This document shows positions 1 through 4,050 of a stretch of DNA of 5,867 nt, in pieces (the stretch's first letter is position 1; each line of letters begins with the position of its first letter). The DNA comes from Solirubrobacterales bacterium. GTDB lineage: Bacteria; Actinomycetota; Thermoleophilia; Solirubrobacterales; Solirubrobacteraceae. The notes beneath the pieces were generated by a model. That model was not told the DNA's origin and did no database searches. It saw nothing but the letters and a program-made list of their open reading frames with translations. Position numbers and translations under genes: made by a program. The stretch covers positions 1 to 5,867 of the forward strand of contig WQXW01000128.1 in assembly GCA_009781575.1 (NCBI GenBank). Reading direction: 5' to 3'.

Positions 1-1
1 C

Positions 2-334
2 CTGCTCGACCACATGCAACAGCGCGCGATCGAGGTGGTGCGGGGCATGACCGTGCACGAGGACCGCATGCGCGCGAACATCGACCTGACCTACGGCGCG
101 CTCTCCTCGGGCATGCTCATGCTCACGCTGGTCGAGGAGGGCATGGAGCGGGATGAGGCCTACCGCATAGTGCAGCGCGTGGCCCAGCAGGCGTGGGACG
201 AGGGCATCCCCATGCAGGAGCTGCTGGCGCAGGAGCCGGCCACCGCGGAGATGGACCTCGACTCGGTGTTCGACTACGAGCGCTACATCCGTTACGCCGA
301 GGCGATCGTGGCGCGCCTCGACGAGATCTCCTGA
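2..334 (+). CDS. purB: Adenylosuccinate lyase, C-terminal part (5' end outside window)
   Basis: This is the last 110 residues of adenylosuccinate lyase. The enzyme acts twice in purine synthesis: it releases fumarate from SAICAR to give AICAR, and from adenylosuccinate to give AMP, in the cytoplasm. The reading frame is open from base 2 with no start in the window, so the gene is cut by the window edge; the ATG at 14 is internal. Recognition rests on the helical C-terminal domain: 'MTVHEDRMRANIDLTYGAL' followed by 'EEGMERDEAYRIVQRVAQQAW', which match the family's ERMRxNL-x-x-T-x-G and R-x-EAYxxVQ patterns as I know them. The stop TGA lies only 14 bp from the stop of the oppositely oriented response regulator. 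All 13 Glu codons are GAG, unlike the genes at the other end of the window. It is a housekeeping gene and probably has no functional tie to its neighbours. Confidence 0.9.
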   Translation: MLDHMQQRAIEVVRGMTVHEDRMRANIDLTYGALSSGMLMLTLVEEGMERDEAYRIVQRVAQQAWDEGIPMQELLAQEPATAEMDLDSVFDYERYIRYAEAIVARLDEIS

Positions 335-348
335 GCGCGCGCGCCCGG

Positions 349-1005
349 TCAGGCGATGCGGTAGCCGGAGCCGGGGATGGTCTGGATGGGCTGGGGGTCG
401 CCGAGCTTGCGGCGCAGCCGCCCGATCGTGACCTGCACGGTCTTGGTGAACGGATCGGCGTTCTCGTCCCACACCTGCTCCAGCAGGCGCTCGGCGCTCA
501 GCACGTTGGGGTGCGCGCGCATCAGCGCCTCCAGCACGCCGAGCTCCTTCACGGTCAGCTCGAGGGGGTGGCCGTCGCGGGTGGCGGTGCGCGCGAGCTG
601 GTCGAGCTCGATGCCGCCGGCGCGCAGCACCATCGTGTGGGCGGTGGGCCGGCGGCGCGCGAGTGAGCGCACGCGCAGGATCAGCTCGGGGAAGTGAAAC
701 GGCTTGCCCAGGTAGTCGTCGGCGCCGATGCCCAGCCCGCTGACACGATCGTGGGGACTGTCGGAGGCGGTCAGCATCAGCACCATCGCGGGCTCCTCGG
801 AGACGGCGACCATGCGACAGAGCGCGTCGCCGTGCATGCCGGGCAGATCGCGATCGAGCACCACCACGTCGTAGCGGTTGGTGTTGATCTTGACCGCCGC
901 GTCCAGGCCGTCGTAGGCGACGTCGACCGCCATGCCCTGGTCGCGCAGCCCCTCCGCGATGTCGTCGGCCAGGCGGGGCACGTCCTCGACGACCAGCACC
1001 CTCAT
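349..1005 (-). CDS. OmpR/PhoB-family response regulator
   Basis: This is a 218-residue two-domain response regulator of full family length. Receiver domain, residues about 1-117: acidic pocket E7/D8, phospho-acceptor D51 in 'VVVLDRDLPG', switch T79 in 'MLTAS', and K101 in 'GKPF', so all key residues are present. Winged-helix domain, residues about 125-218: 'ELTVKELGVLEALMRA', then the recognition-helix region 'TKTVQVTIGRLRRKLG' (187-202) and the terminal hairpin 'IQTIPGSGYRIA'. It should be phosphorylated by the kinase encoded just upstream and bind DNA as a dimer on direct repeats. Its ATG overlaps the kinase TGA (ATGA at 1005-1002), and GGAGG lies 7 nt upstream of the ATG within the kinase 3' end, so translation is probably coupled. 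Likely targets are the paired repeats at 2668-2704 and 3371-3407 (inference). It resembles PhoP/CutR-type regulators, but I cannot assign an orthologue. Confidence 0.95.
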   Translation of the reverse strand: MRVLVVEDVPRLADDIAEGLRDQGMAVDVAYDGLDAAVKINTNRYDVVVLDRDLPGMHGDALCRMVAVSEEPAMVLMLTASDSPHDRVSGLGIGADDYLGKPFHFPELILRVRSLARRRPTAHTMVLRAGGIELDQLARTATRDGHPLELTVKELGVLEALMRAHPNVLSAERLLEQVWDENADPFTKTVQVTIGRLRRKLGDPQPIQTIPGSGYRIA

Positions 1006-2633
1006 GCGCGCCCCTCCGAGGTGGGCTTCTCCGTGGACCGCTGCGTGGCGCGCGCCCCCCCGTGGGGCTGATCATCGGCGCGGGGCAGCTCGACGCAGGC
1101 GCGCAGACCCCCCTCGGGGCGCGCCCGCAGGTGCAGCGCGCCGCCGTGCGCCGCGGCGATCGCGGCGACGATCGACAGGCCCAGCCCCACGCCGTCGCGG
1201 GAGCCGGTGCGCTCGGCGCCGAGGCGCCGGAACGGCTGCGCGAGCTGCGCGACCGCACGCTCCTCCAGCGGCGCGCCGCTGCTCTCGACCACGAGGCGCA
1301 GGAGCCCCGGCTCGTGCCCATGCCCATGCCCCTGCCCCTGCCCCTGCCCCTGCCCGGGCTCGGGCTCGTCGTGGGTCGCGATCGCGACACGCATCCAGCC
1401 GCCGGGCTGGTTGTGGCGGATCGCGTTCTCGATCAGGTTCTCCACCATCCTGCGCAACAGCGTGTGGCTGCCGATCAGTGGTCCCTCGGTGTCGATCGCC
1501 TGGTGAAGGTCGATGCGCCGCTGCGCGATGGCCAGCGCGTGCGCGTCGATCGCGCCGCGCACGATCGGCGCGAGCGCCACGGGGCGCTGCTCGCCGAGCG
1601 CGCCGTGCTGGGCGCGGGCGAGCGCGAGGAAGCTCTCCAGCAGCCGCTCGGCCTGATCGAGGCCCTCGCGCAGCTTGTGCTCCAGCACGGTCAGCTGCGG
1701 CGGAGGGTCGGGCTTGGCGGTGGCCACGTCCAGCGAGGTGCGCATCATCGCCAGCGGCGTGCGCAGCTCGTGCGAGGCGTTGGCCACGAAGCGGCGCTGC
1801 GCGTCGAACGCCTCCTGCAGCCGCGCCAGCAGCCCGTCGATCGTGTCGGCCAGATCCTTCAGCTCGTCGTCGGGCCCGCGCAGCGCGAGGCGCTCGTGCA
1901 GGTTGTGCTCGGAGATGCGCCGCGTGGCGGCGGTCATCGTGCGCAGCGGCGCCAGCACCCGCCCGCTGACCAGCCACCCCAGCACCAGCGAGATCAGGGC
2001 CATGATCCCCAGCGCGATCCCCGAGATAACCAGCAGGTGGTTGTGTTCGACCGACTGCTGCCGGGTGGCCAGCGCGGTGAGCTGGTCCGCCTGGGCCTGC
2101 AGCTGCTCGGGCGATGGCGGCTGTTGGCTGGGCGACCCCGTGAGCGCCCTGGATTGCGCGGCGCCGCTGCCGCCTGCCAGCACCGGCGCGCCCGTCGCAG
2201 GTCTCAGCGGTACGTCCGCGGTCACGTGCACCACGTGCGAGAGTCGCGCGTTCGGCGTGTCTTCGAGCCGCAGCTTGGTCTGCCCCCCCGCCTGCCCCCC
2301 CGCCTGGCCCGCCGGCAGGCGCGCGACCAGGTGGACCGGCGGGCCGATCCTGGCGGAGAACCCGCCGATCACGCCCTGAATGTGTTCGGGCCCGTTGCTC
2401 TTCTTGATGAAGAACGCGGTGGCGGTGGATCGGTGCACCAGCAGGTTGGTGATCGCCAGCAGCCCCGCGCCGGAGAGCAGGAACAGACAGCCGTACAGCG
2501 CTGTCAGGCGCAGCCGCACGCTGCGCCGCGGCAGGCCCGGCCACGCGGGGACCAGCCGCGCGCGCAGCGCCGGCGCGAGTCGGCGGCCCGGCGATCGAAG
2601 CGCGGCCGCGAGCCTACTGGGGTGGAAGGTCAT
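1002..2633 (-). CDS. Sensor histidine kinase (HAMP-HisKA-HATPase)
   Basis: This 543-residue inner-membrane kinase is the partner of the adjacent regulator. Order: cytoplasmic Arg-rich N-terminus (1-42); TM1 about 43-66; extracytoplasmic sensor about 67-198, with Gly/Gln and Pro/Gln-rich stretches; TM2 about 199-222; HAMP about 222-275; dimerisation domain with phospho-acceptor H288 in 'ANASHELRTPL'; ATPase domain about 390-517 with N-box 'ENLIENAIRHN' (N403) and G2 box 'GVGLGLSIV' (481-489). The start is supported by GAGGA on the minus strand (2647-2643), 9 nt before the ATG. Two oddities: the G1 box reads 'VVESSGAPL', without the usual Asp that contacts adenine, and a (GQ)4(GH)3 tract (about 428-440) is inserted just before it. 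The C-terminal tail after 517 is disordered, Arg/Thr/Glu-rich. It appears active by its H, N and G2 motifs. The signal is unknown; the sensor region matches no domain I recognise. Confidence 0.93.
   Translation of the reverse strand: MTFHPSRLAAALRSPGRRLAPALRARLVPAWPGLPRRSVRLRLTALYGCLFLLSGAGLLAITNLLVHRSTATAFFIKKSNGPEHIQGVIGGFSARIGPPVHLVARLPAGQAGGQAGGQTKLRLEDTPNARLSHVVHVTADVPLRPATGAPVLAGGSGAAQSRALTGSPSQQPPSPEQLQAQADQLTALATRQQSVEHNHLLVISGIALGIMALISLVLGWLVSGRVLAPLRTMTAATRRISEHNLHERLALRGPDDELKDLADTIDGLLARLQEAFDAQRRFVANASHELRTPLAMMRTSLDVATAKPDPPPQLTVLEHKLREGLDQAERLLESFLALARAQHGALGEQRPVALAPIVRGAIDAHALAIAQRRIDLHQAIDTEGPLIGSHTLLRRMVENLIENAIRHNQPGGWMRVAIATHDEPEPGQGQGQGQGHGHGHEPGLLRLVVESSGAPLEERAVAQLAQPFRRLGAERTGSRDGVGLGLSIVAAIAAAHGGALHLRARPEGGLRACVELPRADDQPHGGARATQRSTEKPTSEGRA
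1315..1356. repeat. In-frame hexanucleotide tandem repeat, 7 units, in kinase ATPase domain
   Basis: The plus strand reads TGCCCA twice, TGCCCC four times and TGCCCG once, without interruption (42 bp). On the coding minus strand this gives alternating Gly-Gln and Gly-His dipeptides. Each unit is 6 bp, so gain or loss of units changes protein length by two residues without a frameshift. It falls in the loop between the N-box and the degenerate G1 box. Confidence 0.95.
2281..2316. repeat. 12-bp tandem repeat in kinase sensor domain
   Basis: TGCCCCCCCGCC occurs twice in a row (2281-2292, 2293-2304), followed by an imperfect third copy, TGGCCCGCCGGC (2305-2316). On the coding strand it yields the Ala-Gly-Gly-Gln repeats near kinase residues 107-118, in the predicted extracytoplasmic region. 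The runs of seven C are slippage-prone; loss of one base would frameshift the kinase. Confidence 0.85.
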
Positions 2634-2667
2634 TGCGTCGATTCCTCAGAGGATTACCCCGGACAGG

Positions 2668-2704
2668 TAACAGCGAGTTAACGGGGCCTGTTGGACCAGT
2701 GTTA
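2668..2704. promoter_or_regulatory. Candidate response-regulator binding site, copy 1 (inverted pair of 7-4-7 direct repeats)
   Basis: On plus, TAACAGC-GAGT-TAACGGG (2668-2685) is a direct repeat with 11-bp period. One base later, the minus strand of 2687-2704 reads TAACACT-GGTC-CAACAGG, the same 7-4-7 pattern in opposite orientation. Two head-to-head 11-bp-period repeats fit how OmpR/PhoB dimers bind (for example mycobacterial PhoP on 7-mer repeats with 4-bp spacers). The element ends 12 bp before the TACAAC candidate -10, so it covers the -35 position, as at PhoB-type activated promoters. That the neighbouring regulator binds here is inference. Confidence 0.6.
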
Positions 2705-2716
2705 CCCACCGCGCGG

Positions 2717-2722
2717 TACAAC
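2717..2722 (+). promoter_or_regulatory. Candidate -10 element of lipoprotein 1 promoter
   Basis: TACAAC is conserved at the same distance from the paired repeats in both copies. TTGGAC upstream (2691... region, start 2691 or 2692) is about 20 bp away, too far for a good -35, consistent with an activator-dependent promoter. A start near 2729 would leave a leader of about 35 nt. Confidence 0.4.
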
Positions 2723-2763
2723 GGCGACGACAGCTCATCGAGAAGGGAGATGACGACGACCCG

Positions 2764-3357
2764 ATGACGCACACGCCCTCCTATGTGATGCTCTCGAGTG
2801 TAGGCGCCCTCGCCGCGGCGCTCGCGCTGGGCGCCTGTGGCGGATCGTCCTCGCCGGGCGCCAACGCCGCCGCCGGCGAACGGGCGCAGGAACAGGCGGC
2901 CGAAGCCAGGAGCGCCAACTTCGCAAGGTGCATGCGCGAACACGGTGTCAGCGCCGAAGTCGCCACCCTCCCGGGCGGTGGGCGCGGGCTCAGGGTTCGA
3001 CCGGGCCGCGCGGGCTCGAGCCCGGAGGCGATGGAAGCGGCGCAGAGCGCCTGCGCGCGTTACCGGCCCCAACAGAAGGCTGTGAACCTCTCGCCCCAGC
3101 AGAAGGTGGAACTCGAAGAAGGGGTCCAGAAGTTCGCCCGCTGCATGCGCGAACACGGCATCCACGTGGAAACCTCCACCAGCGGTGGCGGAGTGAGCAT
3201 CTCGGCCCATCACCAGGCCGGCAGCGGGCACGGCAGCTCGGGGCTCAACCCCGAAAGCCCCGGCTTCCAGCGGGCGCAGAGCGCGTGTCAAAAACTGTTG
3301 CCCAAGCCGCCCGGCGCGGGCCGTGGCTCCGGTCCGCAATTGAACGGCGGCAAATAG
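2764..3357 (+). CDS. Cys-repeat lipoprotein 1 (function unknown)
   Basis: This 197-residue predicted lipoprotein has a short N-region, a hydrophobic stretch and the lipobox 'LGAC' with C25 as the lipidation site, then a Ser/Gly/Ala linker. The mature part contains two degenerate copies of one motif: 'FARCMREHG' (C56) to 'AQSACARYRP' (C97), and 'FARCMREHG' (C127) to 'AQSACQKLLP' (C175). Four Cys in two equivalent pairs suggest one disulfide per repeat (inference). The repeats are joined by the Gln/Glu-rich helix-like segment 'NLSPQQKVELEEG'. The second repeat carries a His cluster (H149, H150, H156) missing from the paralogue. Proteins with this motif are common hypothetical proteins in actinobacteria, often near HlyD-like adaptors (recall). 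The start is chosen because it aligns with the paralogue's ATG and gives a normal signal peptide. Twelve of 13 Glu codons are GAA. It is probably the first gene of an operon that the two-component system controls. Confidence 0.85.
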   Translation: MTHTPSYVMLSSVGALAAALALGACGGSSSPGANAAAGERAQEQAAEARSANFARCMREHGVSAEVATLPGGGRGLRVRPGRAGSSPEAMEAAQSACARYRPQQKAVNLSPQQKVELEEGVQKFARCMREHGIHVETSTSGGGVSISAHHQAGSGHGSSGLNPESPGFQRAQSACQKLLPKPPGAGRGSGPQLNGGK

Positions 3358-3370
3358 CCATGGATTCACC
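3358..3370 (+). pseudogene. Remnant of the adaptor gene 5' end at the duplication junction
   Basis: After the lipoprotein 1 stop the sequence reads TAG-CC-ATGGATTCACC; after the lipoprotein 2 stop it reads TAG-CG-ATGGACTCCTC, where the ATG starts the real adaptor. The same 2-nt gap and near-identical Met-Asp-Ser start suggest that the duplicated unit included the first 11 or so bases of the adaptor gene. From the ATG at 3360 a 42-residue frame runs to 3488, but it crosses the promoter of lipoprotein 2 and is probably not a functional gene. The match is short, so chance or simple start-context similarity is possible. Confidence 0.45.
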
Positions 3371-3407
3371 TAACAGCGGCTCAACAGAGCCTGTTGGACC
3401 AGTGTTA
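3371..3407. promoter_or_regulatory. Candidate response-regulator binding site, copy 2
   Basis: Plus strand TAACAGC-GGCT-CAACAGA (3371-3388) is followed, one base later, by CCTGTTGGACCAGTGTTA (3390-3407), whose reverse complement is TAACACT-GGTC-CAACAGG. The left half has diverged from copy 1 at several bases, yet the YAAC cores, the 11-bp period and the 1-bp gap between halves are kept. That argues for selection on binding rather than mere recent copying. CAACAG-AGC-CTGTTG (3382-3396) is also a perfect 6-bp inverted repeat, but no T-run follows, so I do not read it as a terminator. Confidence 0.6.
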
Positions 3408-3419
3408 CCTCCTTCCAGC

Positions 3420-3425
3420 TACAAC
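3420..3425 (+). promoter_or_regulatory. Candidate -10 element of lipoprotein 2 promoter
   Basis: TACAAC lies 12 bp after the paired repeats, exactly as in copy 1, although the bases between them differ. Conservation of this hexamer within a diverged spacer supports a functional role. The purine-rich GAGAAGGGAG (3444-3453) is the ribosome-binding region for the ATG at 3464. Confidence 0.4.
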
Positions 3426-3463
3426 GGGCGGCGATATCCGATCGAGAAGGGAGATGACCCGAT

Positions 3464-4048
3464 ATGTACAAGCCCTCATATGCCGTAGTCTCGAGCGTTG
3501 GCGCCCTCGCAGCGACCCTCGCGCTGGGCGCCTGTGGCGGATCCTCCTCGCCGGGCGCCAACGCCGCCGCGAGCGAACGGGCCCAGGAAAAGGCGGCCGA
3601 AACCAAATTCGCCGACTTCGCCAAGTGCCTGCGCGAACACGGCATCAACGCCGAAGCCGTGAGCCAGCCGAGCGGTGGGCACGGTCTGAAGGTCTCACCC
3701 GGCCGCGCCGGCATCGGCCCCGCGTCGATGGAAGCCGCACAGAGCGCGTGCGCGCGTTACCGCCCCCAACAGAAGGCTGTGAACCTCTCGCCCCAGCAGA
3801 AAGTGGAACTCGAAGAACGCCTTCAGAAGTTCGCCCGCTGCATGCGCGAACACGGCATCCACGTGGAGGCCTCCACCCAGGGCGGCGGCGCGCGGATCTC
3901 GATCGGCGCCCGCCCGGGTAGCGGTGGCGGGCCCAACCCCGAAAGCCCGGGCTTCCAGCGGGCGCAGAGCGCGTGCCAGCACCTGATGCCCAGGCCCCCC
4001 GGCGGGGGCAAGGGGACCGGTCCACAGCTGAGTGGCGGCGGCGGCTAG
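3464..4048 (+). CDS. Cys-repeat lipoprotein 2 (paralogue of lipoprotein 1)
   Basis: This 194-residue predicted lipoprotein aligns over its full length with the upstream gene. Lipobox 'LGAC' gives C24 as the lipidated residue. The two repeats are 'FAKCLREHG' (C55) to 'AQSACARYRP' (C96) and 'FARCMREHG' (C126) to 'AQSACQHLMP' (C171), so all four mature Cys are kept. The linker 'QQKAVNLSPQQKVELEE' is identical in both proteins, the most constrained part. The Gly-rich loop of repeat 2 lacks the His cluster of the paralogue. An in-frame TGA upstream (3455-3457) forces the start at or after 3464, and AAGGGAG lies 10 nt before it. Eleven of 12 Glu codons are GAA. The stop is 2 nt before the adaptor ATG, so the two are co-transcribed and probably translationally coupled; this implies the lipoprotein works with the adaptor or its transporter (inference). 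Confidence 0.87.
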   Translation: MYKPSYAVVSSVGALAATLALGACGGSSSPGANAAASERAQEKAAETKFADFAKCLREHGINAEAVSQPSGGHGLKVSPGRAGIGPASMEAAQSACARYRPQQKAVNLSPQQKVELEERLQKFARCMREHGIHVEASTQGGGARISIGARPGSGGGPNPESPGFQRAQSACQHLMPRPPGGGKGTGPQLSGGGG

Positions 4049-4050
4049 CG

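Larger units (their letters stand above)
2634..2763. promoter_or_regulatory. Divergent intergenic control region between kinase operon and lipoprotein 1
   Basis: These 130 bp separate two oppositely transcribed units and must carry both promoters. From left to right: the kinase ribosome-binding site (TCCTC on plus, 2643-2647); a TTACC/GGTAA dyad (2654-2658 / 2666-2670); the paired regulator-type repeats (2668-2704); a -10 candidate for the plus gene (2717-2722); and a purine-rich ribosome-binding region AAGGGAG (2743-2749). That last element is 14 nt from the lipoprotein 1 ATG, longer than the 10 nt in the second copy because of an extra GAC-GA stretch. I see no convincing -10/-35 pair for the minus-strand operon. 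Confidence 0.7.
2668..3370 (+). repeat. Tandem duplication, unit 1 (promoter element + lipoprotein 1 + adaptor start remnant)
   Basis: This 703-bp unit is homologous to 3371-4061. Similarity begins abruptly at TAACAGCG in both copies (bases before 2668 and 3371 differ). It runs through the paired repeats, -10 candidate and ribosome-binding site, the whole gene, and the first bases after the stop. The upstream offset is 703 bp, 700 at the ATG, 697 in mid-gene and 691 at the stop, showing a few in-frame indels. Confidence 0.85.

Noticed and set aside
330..353. CCTGA/TCAGG dyad around the two convergent stop codons as a bidirectional terminator
   Set aside because: The stem is only 5 bp with a 14-nt loop and no T-tract. 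The symmetry partly follows from both stops being TGA. No support beyond that.
1062..2681. 539-codon open frame on plus across the kinase gene, and similar long frames at 932-1969 (+) and 1072-2544 (-)
   Set aside because: They are products of high GC and low stop frequency opposite or beside a clear kinase gene. Their translations are Arg/Ala/Gly-rich and contain no recognisable domain.
2750..2767. Five-codon leader frame (MTTTR) whose stop overlaps the lipoprotein 1 ATG
   Set aside because: Its ATG directly abuts the purine-rich ribosome-binding region with no spacing, and the second copy does not preserve the short frame.
2614..3369. 251-codon minus frame over lipoprotein 1, and plus frames 2928-3488 and 3394-3921 overlapping the lipoproteins
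   Set aside because: They lack recognisable features, and the lipoprotein frames have signal peptides, a lipobox and paralogue conservation.
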